A stretch of DNA of 64,000 bases from Archangium gephyra (GTDB taxonomy: Bacteria; Myxococcota; Myxococcia; Myxococcales; Myxococcaceae): positions 8,642,501 through 8,706,500 of the forward strand of contig NZ_CP011509.1 in the NCBI RefSeq assembly GCF_001027285.1, read 5' to 3'. Positions 15,133-23,404 of this stretch are shown here, piece by piece. The translations under genes and the position numbers were made by a program. Within the stretch, counting starts at the first letter, position 1; each line of letters begins with the position of its first letter. The notes under the pieces were generated by a model. It saw only the letters and a list, made by a program, of their open reading frames with translations, did no database searches and was not told the DNA's origin.

Positions 15133-16334
15133 GGCGCTTCTTCCGAAGGTTGCGGATGAGTTTTTTGTACGACCGGGTCTTCGATATTGCAGAATTCATA
15201 TAGAGCCATGGCACAGGTGTAGTCGGAGTCGAAAGATTGGTCCGCTGGAATTTTGGCGGACACCTCTGACAATACTGTCGATACGTCTTCAATACCGGCC
15301 ATAATCAGTTGTTCAATGACGGCTACGACTGCATCTCTGCGTCGCTGAAGGATTTCGTTCGACTCATCAATTCGCTCGACGCGATAGCGGTGCCAAAAGT
15401 TGCCGATGCGAATCCTCCGACGAACTGGAATGCTTGCCGACTCAAGTTCCTTGCTTAGTTCTAACCACTGACTCTCCGCGTCGCGTCTCGGATGGACCTT
15501 GCTCAGCAGTTTTTCGAAGTCGGAACGGCTCACTCCCTTCTGCTTTAAAAGAAGGTCAAGATCGTCCCAGGTTCCTTCCCTGTTGGAGCGTCGGCGAATC
15601 TCATCGAAGAGTGACCGGTGAATCGCGGCCACTGGAAAGCTCTCTGAAGTGCCGTAGCGATGCTCAAGGTATGTGGCGATGACGCCGATGGCGGATTGAT
15701 CGTGCCCCGTTGGCGTCATGTCAGACACAATAAAGTGCGTGGCTTCAGGGAACTCGGCTTGCTCGGTGAGGCTGTGCTCTGCCTGGACTCGGTCGGCTGC
15801 GACCTTCTGCTCGTCGGCATCAAGCTCTACGAAGGTAATGTGATGTTTCGACTCGCTGCTCGTCCCGTTCGACAGCTTCAACTTAAAACAGCAGGTCGAC
15901 ACGAGGTTTAGGCTCCCTAGACGATCGAGGAAGTCTAGTTTGTGCTTGTAGAGTTTGCCGAGAATCGACCCACCCTCTTCTTCATCCTCGGTGCTGGTAT
16001 CGACTACGTCGTCGGCCAGCTTCGTCGTTTCTGTCGGCGCTTTGACCTTCTTCTTCTTCTTCTTCTTGGCCGAAGTGAGGCGACCCATTGTCCAAGGGCT
16101 CCCCTCACGCGTCTTCACTTGGTAAAAGTGAAGTTTGGCAGCCGTGGGCACCCCGATAAGTACGACAACGTCATCATGGTAGTCGCAGACGACGACGTAG
16201 TCTTCGCCCTCCTTGTGGCGCGCTACGAGATGGCAAAGGGTCCAGTTTTTCTGAAAATCGAGTCGGTTGGAGGCACGAGGACCTCCCGTCTCGGACGGCT
16301 TGACGTTCGCAAGGTCAAGTTGCTCGTGCGTCAT
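15129..16334 (-). CDS. DUF4297 (Cap4-like) nuclease, LmuA-type effector
   Basis: 401 residues. The N-terminal 90 residues match the DUF4297 PD-(D/E)xK fold: a helix with SNRLDFQKNWTLCHLVARH, then D51 and D54/D55 (VVCDYHDDVVVL) and the catalytic Q72-x-K74 in HFYQVKTR. A run of seven lysines (90-96) and an acidic TEDEEEGG stretch form a flexible linker next. The remainder, mostly helical, is unassigned and probably contacts the SMC partner. DUF4297 nucleases cut double-stranded DNA in CBASS (Cap4) and in Lamassu. It is the first gene of the pair and overlaps the ATPase start by 4 bases. No cyclase gene is nearby, which favours Lamassu over CBASS. Confidence 0.82.
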   Translation of the reverse strand: MTHEQLDLANVKPSETGGPRASNRLDFQKNWTLCHLVARHKEGEDYVVVCDYHDDVVVLIGVPTAAKLHFYQVKTREGSPWTMGRLTSAKKKKKKKVKAPTETTKLADDVVDTSTEDEEEGGSILGKLYKHKLDFLDRLGSLNLVSTCCFKLKLSNGTSSESKHHITFVELDADEQKVAADRVQAEHSLTEQAEFPEATHFIVSDMTPTGHDQSAIGVIATYLEHRYGTSESFPVAAIHRSLFDEIRRRSNREGTWDDLDLLLKQKGVSRSDFEKLLSKVHPRRDAESQWLELSKELESASIPVRRRIRIGNFWHRYRVERIDESNEILQRRRDAVVAVIEQLIMAGIEDVSTVLSEVSAKIPADQSFDSDYTCAMALYEFCNIEDPVVQKTHPQPSEEAP

Positions 16335-16477
16335 CGGGAGGATGGGATGCTAAGGGAAGTCAAGAAGAAGCACCTAGGTGAGGGATCATCACCTATGAGA
16401 GGCGCAGCGCAAAAGGATTTGCGCGCACTCAGGTCGACGCGAGGCTGACGCAGCGTGTCAGGCGCTGCCGCGCCAGT

Positions 16478-16693
16478 GTGCGCCTGCCCGAGATGACCAT
16501 GCGGTACGCCCACCTCGCGCCGGAGGCCCGGGAGAGCGCAGTACCGCAACTAGATCGACCCGTCCCCCAGTTCCACGCCGCACCTGGCAGAGATGCCGGA
16601 TGGGTACACTGGGGGCACATGAGGCACAGAGGGCAAAGAAAAAGCCCAACCTACGAGCGATTCCCGGAGATTGGCGGGCGCTCGGCCCCGTGA
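16478..16693 (+). pseudogene. tyrosine recombinase (phage integrase) C-terminal relic
   Basis: The frame encodes MTMRYAHLAPEARESAV and LDRPVPQFHAAP. M-T-x-R-Y-A-H-L is the block containing the nucleophilic Tyr of tyrosine recombinases, normally preceded by L-G-H-x-x-x-x-T. The upstream catalytic domain is absent: before RLPEMTMRY the frame has no integrase similarity. It lies just outside the DUF4297 promoter region and is transcribed away from it. It is best read as the remaining tail of the integrase that carried the island. Confidence 0.65.
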
Positions 16694-16888
16694 GGCTCGG
16701 CACCGCTCACAGTAGCCGTGTGACCGAGACGGTGTCCCGTCTTGGGGGCGCGAGCCGTGCGGAGCACCCGCCGGTCCGCGCACCTCAAGCGCAGCCCGCG
16801 GCCGTTGGGGCATGCCTCGACGCGCCAGGCCTCGCTCTTCTCTTTTGTCTGGATGCCGCGAGCCCAGCTGCGCGCGTATGATCCCTGA

Positions 16889-17317
16889 ATGAAGAAGCGG
16901 GTGAACCCGATGGTCGATGAAGCGGGCTCCCGTCTGGAGCACACCCTGCGCGCTTTCGAATGGAGCGTGCGGGCACTGGCCCAGGAGGCGGATGTTCAGG
17001 CCTCGTTGTTCCCGGGCCAGGTCTGGATTGGAGACGAGCTCGTGCTGGAGTTCGACGAGCACCGGAGCAAGCTCGCGGAGGAAGGGCTCTCCGCCCACTT
17101 CGCGCCCGCGGAGGTAGAACGGATAGAAGCCCTGGACCGCCTCTTCCAGGAGATGACCGACGCGAACGACCTGTCGCTCTGGCAGACCGAGGAGGCACTC
17201 GTGTCGCCCTCCTGGAACGCGGTGCGGCGGGCGGCCCGGGAACTCCTGGAGGAGGTGGGCTGGCCCACGAGCCCGCCTCCCCAGGAGCGCGCCATCTACG
17301 TCGTTCCCAACGCCTGA
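16889..17317 (+). CDS. small hypothetical protein
   Basis: 142 residues, soluble, acidic, mainly helical, with a central segment GQVWIGDELVLEFDEHRS and a C-terminal half full of Glu-Arg pairs. No signal peptide, membrane segment or known motif. Codon use is like that of the chromosome rather than the defence genes. ATG 16889 has no strong ribosome site; ATG 16910 (MVDEAGS) is an alternative start. Function unknown. Confidence 0.55.
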   Translation: MKKRVNPMVDEAGSRLEHTLRAFEWSVRALAQEADVQASLFPGQVWIGDELVLEFDEHRSKLAEEGLSAHFAPAEVERIEALDRLFQEMTDANDLSLWQTEEALVSPSWNAVRRAARELLEEVGWPTSPPPQERAIYVVPNA

Positions 17318-17321
17318 ACTG

Positions 17322-17506
17322 TCATGGGCAGCCGGAGCTGGCCTCGAGCGCGTCGTACGCCATCCAGCCGTTGCGCCTGGTGCCGGTCCCGGCGGTGATC
17401 AGAACGCACGCGACGCCTTCCGCCCAGAGGGGGTTCAACCGCCGGCAGGGATGTACCGGAGCGGCAGCGCGACGGGCCCGCGCGTCGTGAGCGCGCACTG
17501 CTTGAG
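17322..17506 (-). pseudogene. possible gene tail without start
   Basis: A reverse frame reads NPLWAEGVACVLITAGTGT and continues RRNGWMAYDALEASSGCP before a stop at 17322. It looks coding by composition and residue pattern, but the upstream part runs into the next gene and no start is available. It may be the end of a lost secreted protein. I do not recognise the family. Confidence 0.25.
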
Positions 17507-17971
17507 TCAGCTTCTCGCGACAACTACGTTGACACTCACCGACGGGGGGCCTGGAAATCTGGCGAGAGGTGATGGCAGGGTGTTGGTGCACTCGATCGAG
17601 ACCGAGCACGGATCGATTTCAAGTGTTGCCCGAGTCTCCGACTTGAAATCGCCATCTCTGGCGCCCGCGTACTCACATGACACGGTCGCTTCTTTCTTTT
17701 CAGGTGTCCGGTCATCCGTGCATTTCAGAGTACGGCTGACGCGAATACCCGAAGAAGAGGAAGAGACAATCTTCTCAGCGGAAACCGAGCAATGATGATT
17801 GGCGATGGGCGGCCAGGGCAGCTTCTCTTCATCCATTGTTCTCAGGCCGTAAAAAACAGTTGGACCGGGCACCCGGCACGAGCTCTCCACCCTGTATCCG
17901 CCTGCACTCGCGAGCCGAGGAGTGAGAAGGAACGCCAGAAGGCCCAAAAACGACCCCCAGAGAACCGCCAT
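17507..17971 (-). CDS. small secreted protein, unknown
   Basis: 154 residues. ATG 17971 was chosen because it starts a clear signal peptide, MAVLWGSFLGLLAFLLTPRL ending LASA before GGYRVESSC; a longer frame upstream is Arg-rich and implausible. The mature part of about 130 residues has six or more cysteines (SSC, HHC, LKC, VSC, DPC, IEC), consistent with disulfides in the periplasm or outside. No domain is recognised. GC content is lower than in flanking chromosomal genes. Confidence 0.55.
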   Translation of the reverse strand: MAVLWGSFLGLLAFLLTPRLASAGGYRVESSCRVPGPTVFYGLRTMDEEKLPWPPIANHHCSVSAEKIVSSSSSGIRVSRTLKCTDDRTPEKKEATVSCEYAGARDGDFKSETRATLEIDPCSVSIECTNTLPSPLARFPGPPSVSVNVVVARS

Positions 17972-18081
17972 TCTCGAATGGTGAGCGAAGCTGGATGGAC
18001 GCACGAGTGGACATCTCCCAGTGCAAGTGAGGCAGCCAAGCGAGTTTGATATCAGGTGTGTCCACAACCAGAACAGGCTCA

Positions 18082-18100
18082 GCGGAAATCGAACCCGCCG
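18082..18100 (-). other. T-arm-like sequence, possible right island boundary
   Basis: The reverse strand reads CGGCGGGTTCGATTTCCGC, matching the T-arm part of the 11685 sequence except for one base over 17. No full tRNA can be drawn around it. It lies where base composition returns to that of the chromosome. It may be a second integration scar, or a chance T-loop-like match. Confidence 0.3.
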
Positions 18101-18161
18101 TCGGCCCCCATTCGCCCTATGCTCTCCACGGTGTCTGCTCCTGGAGGGATGGGAACGAATC

Positions 18162-19601
18162 ATGCGCACGACCACGACCGACCTTCGGGCCATGGGAGGC
18201 CTCTACGAAGCCACCGCCAGCGTGCGCGAGCCGACCACGCCCGAGGAGCTCGCGGCCCTGTTCCAGGACGCGGTGGCACAGCGCCGGCGCCTCACGCTGA
18301 TCGGAGCCCGGCGCTCCTTCGGCGAACACTTCCTCCCGCCCGGGGACGCGGAAGGCGTCTCCACGGCCCGGCTCTCCGGCACGACGCGCCTGCTCTCCAC
18401 CGAGGCGGATGGCGGCATCTGGGTGCGCGCGCCAGGCAGCCTGACCTTCGAGGCGCTGCACCGCGAGTATCCCCACCACCTGCCGCATCATCCCCCCACG
18501 GGCGATCGAATCTCCCTGGCGGGCGCGCTGGCGGCGTGCGCCCACAATGCCGTGGGCTTCTTCGCCGAGGAGGTTCGCGCGTTTCGCCTGATGACGCCGG
18601 ATGGCGCGGTTCACGAGTGTCACGCCGCGGCGCCCGGGCTCGCCGGAGAGCTGTTCCGGCTGGTGCCAGGCTCGTTCGGGGCCCTGGGAGTGATCCTGGA
18701 ACTCGAGCTGCGCTTGTTCCGGGTGCGGGAGCGGCAGCGGGCGGAGATCACCGTCCTCGAACACGGCCCGACCCAGGGGTACGCGGCCCTGGAGCGACTC
18801 GAGACCCTCTACCGCTCGGGAGACTACCCGCTGGGCCGGGGGCTGTTCTTCTTCGGACGCCGTGGGAAGAGTGTGTTGCTGGGCGACCGCATCGTGGTGC
18901 CCGAACCCCATCACAAGGCCGCTCCGCTGCCGCTGACCGACGACGCCACCCGGCGGAACATCGTGGCGCAGGGCCTCGCCAACCGGGTGCCCGGGCTCGT
19001 GAGCCCGTTGCAGGGGCTCGTGCTCAGACAGGGCCGGCGTTTTCACGCGGGGCTCTACGGATTCACGTTCTTTCAGCGCAGCTATGATCGCGCGTACGAC
19101 TATCTCGCCTCACCCGAGGTGCTCCCGCGCGTGCTGCGCGCCCTGGGAATCGATCCCCGATTGACGGTGTGTCACCAGACGTTCGCGGTGCCCGTGGAGC
19201 GGCGGCAGTCGTTCCTGGACATGTATTTCGACGTGTTCGATGCGTACCCGGAGCTCGAGGCGCGGCTCGAGCAGCAGGATCTGATCCGGCTGCCGGAATG
19301 CGCCTGGCCCCTGCACGCGGCCCACGGCATGCCCGGAGGCGCGTACTTGTTCAGCGTGAGCATGAGCGTGCGGCGAGGACAGTCCCACGAGGCCCGGGCG
19401 CGCACCTTCCTGGGCGAGGTGAGCCGTCGAGCCTTCGAGGAACAGGGCGTCAAGGTCATGCTCCTCAAGCAGGCCCACTGTGAGCCGGCGTTGCTGCGCC
19501 GCATGCACGCGCCGTTCATCGAGGCCCTGAGCGCCTTGAAGCAGCGCGTGGATCCCCACCGGGTGCTGACCTCCCGGATGCTCGACGCGCTCGGGCTGTG
19601 A
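18162..19601 (+). CDS. FAD-linked oxidase (FAD_binding_4, aldonolactone-oxidase-like)
   Basis: 479 residues. The start at 18162 puts the N-terminus just before the flavin domain. The PP-loop is RRLTLIGARRSFGEHFLPPG (about residues 40-60); the second FAD-contact block ISLAGALAACAHNAVGFF and the downstream PGSFGALGVILELELRLFRV are typical of vanillyl-alcohol-oxidase-type flavoproteins. The C-terminal half, with RRMHAPFIEALSALKQRVDPHRVLTS at the end, resembles sugar-lactone and alditol oxidases. The substrate is probably a sugar, sugar acid or alcohol and the enzyme is cytoplasmic, as no signal is seen. It is not clearly in an operon; the next gene is a broken HxlR regulator on the other strand. 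Confidence 0.82.
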   Translation: MRTTTTDLRAMGGLYEATASVREPTTPEELAALFQDAVAQRRRLTLIGARRSFGEHFLPPGDAEGVSTARLSGTTRLLSTEADGGIWVRAPGSLTFEALHREYPHHLPHHPPTGDRISLAGALAACAHNAVGFFAEEVRAFRLMTPDGAVHECHAAAPGLAGELFRLVPGSFGALGVILELELRLFRVRERQRAEITVLEHGPTQGYAALERLETLYRSGDYPLGRGLFFFGRRGKSVLLGDRIVVPEPHHKAAPLPLTDDATRRNIVAQGLANRVPGLVSPLQGLVLRQGRRFHAGLYGFTFFQRSYDRAYDYLASPEVLPRVLRALGIDPRLTVCHQTFAVPVERRQSFLDMYFDVFDAYPELEARLEQQDLIRLPECAWPLHAAHGMPGGAYLFSVSMSVRRGQSHEARARTFLGEVSRRAFEEQGVKVMLLKQAHCEPALLRRMHAPFIEALSALKQRVDPHRVLTSRMLDALGL

Positions 19602-19614
19602 GGGGCTCGCCAGA

Positions 19615-19785
19615 GGCCTGCCTCGCACCGGAAGCGAGTGCCTTCTCGTAGGCGGCCTGGAGGAGCTCGCCATGGCTGCGCCTGTTCCCCAACATGACGT
19701 CGCGGATGACGATCAGGCTTCAACGGTCGCCGAGCTGTTCGAGCGTCAGGTTGATCGGACAGCCGGATCGTCCTGTCTGCGGCAT
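19615..19785 (-). pseudogene. HxlR-family regulator, broken by nonsense codon
   Basis: From ATG 19785 the reverse strand reads GCPINLTLEQLGDR, then a TGA at 19720-19722, then SLIVIRDVMLGNRRSHGELL. The consensus at the break is L-G-D-R-W-[ST]-L-[IL]-x-x-R-D, so the invariant TGG has become TGA. After about 50 more codons the similarity to HxlR winged-helix proteins is lost. The position, divergent from a glutathione S-transferase gene, is usual for HxlR regulators of detoxification genes. Confidence 0.7.
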
Positions 19786-19878
19786 GGCCGTTCTCCTGGG
19801 ATTGATCCTTGCACCATGCAAGTCGCAGGGGTACGTTTCGACTGCTTGCAAAACACAATCGGTTGAGTTGAGAGGTCC

Positions 19879-20541
19879 ATGATGTCGCTCGTGCTCTACG
19901 GTCACCCCTTCTCCTCGTACACGCAGAAAGTACTCATCCCGCTGTACGAGAACGGCACGCCCTTCGAGTTCCGTAGCCTCGGGCCGGATACTCCGCAGCA
20001 TTCGGCCGAATGGCTGCGCCGCTGGCCGCTGCGGAAGTTCCCGCTGCTGGTGGATGGCGAGCGCAACATCGTCGAGACCAGCATCATCATCGAGTACCTG
20101 CAGCTCGTGCATCCCGGGCCGGTTCGCCTGCTGCCCGCGGACCCGATGGCCGCGCTGGACGTGCGTTTCCTCGACCGCTTCTTCGACCTGCACGTCATGA
20201 ACTGGGTACAGCACGCCGTGAGCGGTGCGCTGACGGGTGATTCAGTGAAGCGCCAGGAAGGGCTGACCCTTGCCGTGGAAAAGCTGGAGCTCGCCTACGC
20301 CTGGCTCGAAGGGCAGCTTGCCGGCAGGACCTGGGCGGCTGGCGCGGACTTCACGCTGGCGGACTGCGCGGCCGCACCCGCACTGTTCTACGCGGACTGG
20401 ACGCACCGGATTTCCGAGGCCTTTCCCGTGCTACGCGCCTACCGTGCGCGGTTGCTGGCCCGCCCGTCCTTCGCCCGGGCGGTGGAGGAGGCGCGGTGGT
20501 TCCGGCCCCACTTCCCACTGGGAGCGCCGGATCGGGATTGA
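19879..20541 (+). CDS. glutathione S-transferase family protein
   Basis: 220 residues. The thioredoxin-like N-terminal domain begins MSLVLYGHPFSSYTQKVLIPL, with Ser in the active-site loop (P-F-S-S-Y) and the cis-Pro/glutathione-binding block KFPLLVDGERNIVETSIIIEYL (about residues 53-74). The helical C-terminal domain has the N-capping motif AAGADFTLADCAAAPAL (about 155-171). It would conjugate or reduce electrophiles with a low-molecular-weight thiol. The organism also has bacillithiol genes (53.5-56.3 kb), so the natural thiol is open. A ribosome site (GAGAGG) precedes the double ATG. Its presumed repressor is the broken HxlR gene, so expression may be constitutive. Confidence 0.88.
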   Translation: MMSLVLYGHPFSSYTQKVLIPLYENGTPFEFRSLGPDTPQHSAEWLRRWPLRKFPLLVDGERNIVETSIIIEYLQLVHPGPVRLLPADPMAALDVRFLDRFFDLHVMNWVQHAVSGALTGDSVKRQEGLTLAVEKLELAYAWLEGQLAGRTWAAGADFTLADCAAAPALFYADWTHRISEAFPVLRAYRARLLARPSFARAVEEARWFRPHFPLGAPDRD

Positions 20542-20635
20542 AGCCCCGCGCCGCGAACTCCCGCTGACCGTGCGCTTCACCGTGCAGCCGTAACGGCGTG
20601 TAACGTTCGTCATCCTTTTGACAAGGGGCGCCTTC

Positions 20636-22948
20636 ATGACCACCGAGCAGACCGCCTGCATCCTGTGCTCCCGCAACTGCGGTCTCCGTGTCGACGTCGA
20701 GGGCTCCCGCCTCACGAGCATCCGCGGCGACGACGCACACCCGGTCTCCAAGGGGTACCTCTGCCAGAAGGCCGCGCGGTTGCAGCACTATCAGGAGAAC
20801 GCGGATCGCCTCGAGCACCCGCTGCGCCGCGAGCCAGATGGCAGCTTCGTGCGCGTGGGTTGGGACGAGGCGCTCGCCGACATCGCCACCCGGCTGGTCG
20901 CGATTCGTGAGCGGCACGGCGGCCGCGCGTTCGCGTTCTACGGCGGTGGCGGCCAGGGCAATCACCTCGGGGGCGCGTACAGCCGGCAACTCACGAAGGC
21001 GATGAAGAGCCGCTTCGTGTACAGCGCGCTCGCCCAGGAGAAGACTGGCGACTTCTGGATCAACGGCCGGCTGTTCGGCGACCAGCGTTGCCACATCACG
21101 GAGGACGTCGAGCACGCGGACGTCGTGCTCTTCATCGGCACGAACCCCTTCCAGGCGCACGGCATCCCGAATGCGCGCGACACGCTGCGGGAGCTGAAGA
21201 AGGACCCCGCGCGCACGATGGTCGTGATCGACCCGCGCAAGACGGAGACGGCGCGCATGGCCGACATGCACCTTCAGCTGCGTCCCGGTACCGACGCCTT
21301 CCTGCTCGCCGCGATGCTCGGCATCATCGTACGCGACGGCTTGCACGACCGGGCGTTTCTCGCCGAGCGATGTACAGGGTTCGCGGCGGTCGAGGCCGAG
21401 CTCCGGGCGGTCCCCATCGAGGAGTTCGTTCGTCGCGCGGACGTGCCTCTCGCGGACGTCGAGCGCGTCGCCCGGACGTTCGCCGGTGCGCGCGCCGCGT
21501 GCGTGCGCGTCGACCTGGGGCTGCAGCAGAGCCTCCACAGCACGCTCAACTCGTACCTCGAGAAGCTCCTGTTCCTGCTGACCGGGAACCTCGGCAAGCG
21601 CGGAGGGAACAACTTCCACTCGCTCTTCATGCCGATCCTCGGCAACACCGACGAGCGCACCGGCCGGCACGTGCGCACCGCGCATCACCGCATGTTCCCG
21701 ATCGGTGGGCTCTATCCGCCGAACATCCTGCCGGGGGAGATCGAACACGAGGGCGAGGATCGCGTGCGTGCGATGTTCGTGGACAGCGCCAACCCGGCCC
21801 TCACCGCCGCGAACACCGCCGCCTACGAGCGCGCGTTCGCGAAGCTCGAGCTGCTCGTCGTCGTGGACGTGGCGATGACGGAGACGGCGCGCCTCGCGCA
21901 CTATGTCCTGCCCGCGGCGACGCAGTTCGAGAAATGGGAGTGCACGGGGTTCAACCTCGAGTTCCCCGACAATGGGTTCCACCTCCGTCACCCCCTGTTT
22001 CCACCGCGCGCGGAGGCCTTGCCCGAGCCGGAGATCTACACGCGGCTGCTCGAGGCCATGGGTGAGCTGCCCCGGTCCTTCCCGGTGCTCGAGCGCATCG
22101 CGGCGGCCGAGCCCGCCGCCACGAAGCACGCCGGCTTCATCGCCGCGCTGGGCGCGACACTCACCGCGAAGCCACGGTGGGCCCCCTATGGAGCGTCGAT
22201 CGCGTACCGCACGCTGGGGCGGGCGCTCCGGACGTCACGAGCGCACCCGGAGCGCGTTCCGCCCGCCGCCGCGGCGCCCCTCATCGCGCTGGCGATCGAG
22301 CTCGCGCTGAAAGAGCCCCGTGCGGTCCGCCGCGCGGGGCATCGCGGCAATCGGCTCACCCTGGGCCTGTCGCTGTTCCAGACGATTCTCGACAAGGCCG
22401 AGGGCACGCTCATCACGCGCCACGAGTTCGCCGACACCTGGTCGTTCCTCCGTCACCCGGACCGCCGCGTGCACCTGGAGATCCCGGAGATGCTCGGTGC
22501 GCTCCAGGCCCTCCGGGACGAGCCCGCGACGCCCTCGGGGCTCGTGCTGCTGGCGGGCGAGCGCCGCGCCTACAACGCCAACCAGATCTTCCGGGAACCC
22601 GCCTGGCGGAAGATGGACCCTGACGGCGCGATGCGCATGCACCCCGACGACGCGCGCGAGCGCGGACTCTCCTCGGGCTCGCGTGCGGTGTGCGAGTCGG
22701 ACACCGGACAGGTCGAGGTCACGATCGAGCTCGACGACTCACTGCGCCCCGGGATGGTCACCCTCCCCCACGGCTACGGGATGCGCTACCGCGGCGGAGC
22801 CCCCATCGGCCCCCAGCTCAACCGCCTCACGGCGAGTGACCACTGCGACCCGCTCGCGCGCACGCCCTTTCACAAGCACGTTCCGGTTCGGGTGACCGCC
22901 GTCCAGGCCGCGCGGAGCGAGGTCCCCCGTGAAGCGACGAGGGAGTGA
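20636..22948 (+). CDS. molybdopterin-dependent oxidoreductase with N-terminal 4Fe-4S site
   Basis: 770 residues. ATG 20636 follows a good AAGGGG ribosome site; a TTG at 20618 is an alternative. Cysteines C8, C11 and C15 (CILCSRNCG) with a fourth in KGYLCQKAAR ligate one 4Fe-4S cluster. The bis-MGD domains show the usual blocks: RVGWDEALADIATRL, FIGTNPFQAHGIP, VIDPRKTETA and VDVAMTETARLAHYVLPAAT, and the C-terminal molydop-binding domain MVTLPHGYGMRY. No Tat signal is present, so the enzyme is cytoplasmic. It resembles formate-dehydrogenase-H/assimilatory-type enzymes, but the substrate cannot be told. It is followed after 3 bases by a DUF4442 gene, suggesting joint function. Confidence 0.88.
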   Translation: MTTEQTACILCSRNCGLRVDVEGSRLTSIRGDDAHPVSKGYLCQKAARLQHYQENADRLEHPLRREPDGSFVRVGWDEALADIATRLVAIRERHGGRAFAFYGGGGQGNHLGGAYSRQLTKAMKSRFVYSALAQEKTGDFWINGRLFGDQRCHITEDVEHADVVLFIGTNPFQAHGIPNARDTLRELKKDPARTMVVIDPRKTETARMADMHLQLRPGTDAFLLAAMLGIIVRDGLHDRAFLAERCTGFAAVEAELRAVPIEEFVRRADVPLADVERVARTFAGARAACVRVDLGLQQSLHSTLNSYLEKLLFLLTGNLGKRGGNNFHSLFMPILGNTDERTGRHVRTAHHRMFPIGGLYPPNILPGEIEHEGEDRVRAMFVDSANPALTAANTAAYERAFAKLELLVVVDVAMTETARLAHYVLPAATQFEKWECTGFNLEFPDNGFHLRHPLFPPRAEALPEPEIYTRLLEAMGELPRSFPVLERIAAAEPAATKHAGFIAALGATLTAKPRWAPYGASIAYRTLGRALRTSRAHPERVPPAAAAPLIALAIELALKEPRAVRRAGHRGNRLTLGLSLFQTILDKAEGTLITRHEFADTWSFLRHPDRRVHLEIPEMLGALQALRDEPATPSGLVLLAGERRAYNANQIFREPAWRKMDPDGAMRMHPDDARERGLSSGSRAVCESDTGQVEVTIELDDSLRPGMVTLPHGYGMRYRGGAPIGPQLNRLTASDHCDPLARTPFHKHVPVRVTAVQAARSEVPREATRE

Positions 22949-22951
22949 GCC

Positions 22952-23404
22952 ATGTTGAAGAAGTCCACGCTGATCCGGTTTCTCAGCCTGTACCCGCCGT
23001 ACCTCGGTGCCGGGATTCGTGTCACACGCGTCTCCGATGATTTCAGGGAGATCGATGTGCAGATGGGCTTGCGCTGGTGGAACCGCAACTACGTTGGCAC
23101 GCACTTCGGTGGGTCGCTCTATTCGATGATCGACCCATTCTTGATGCTCATGTTCCTCGAGAATCTCGGTCGCGACTACGTGGTCTGGGACAAGGCCGCG
23201 ACGATCCGATTCAAGACTCCCGGACGGGGCACCGTCTTCGCTCGATTCCGGTTGACGGAAGACGACATCCAGGCCGTTCGTGTGGCCGTGGAGCGGGACG
23301 GAAGGGCACAGCCAACCTTCACCGTGGCGATCACGGACTCGAAAGGTCAGCTGGTCGCGGAGGCGGAGAAGGTGCTCTCGGTGAAGAAGAAAGCCGTGGC
23401 ATAG
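22952..23404 (+). CDS. DUF4442 hotdog-fold protein (thioesterase-like)
   Basis: 150 residues. The pattern LSLYPPYLGAGIRVTRVSDDFREIDVQMGLRW followed by NRNYVGTHFGGSLYSMIDPFLMLM is that of DUF4442 proteins, which share the hotdog fold of PaaI-type thioesterases (the N-x-x-G-T-x-F-G-G-x-L block). It begins 3 bases after the molybdoenzyme stop and is almost certainly co-translated with it. No experimentally established function is known to me for the family; an acyl-CoA thioester substrate is plausible. The protein is complete and of usual length. Confidence 0.85.
   Translation: MLKKSTLIRFLSLYPPYLGAGIRVTRVSDDFREIDVQMGLRWWNRNYVGTHFGGSLYSMIDPFLMLMFLENLGRDYVVWDKAATIRFKTPGRGTVFARFRLTEDDIQAVRVAVERDGRAQPTFTVAITDSKGQLVAEAEKVLSVKKKAVA

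Noticed and set aside
15129..16334. CBASS operon because of the Cap4-like nuclease
   Set aside because: No CD-NTase, Cap2/Cap3 or SAVED-domain gene is present; the SMC-like partner points to Lamassu.
20351..22129. 592-codon reverse frame opposite the GST and molybdoenzyme genes
   Set aside because: It crosses two well-supported forward genes and shows no motif.
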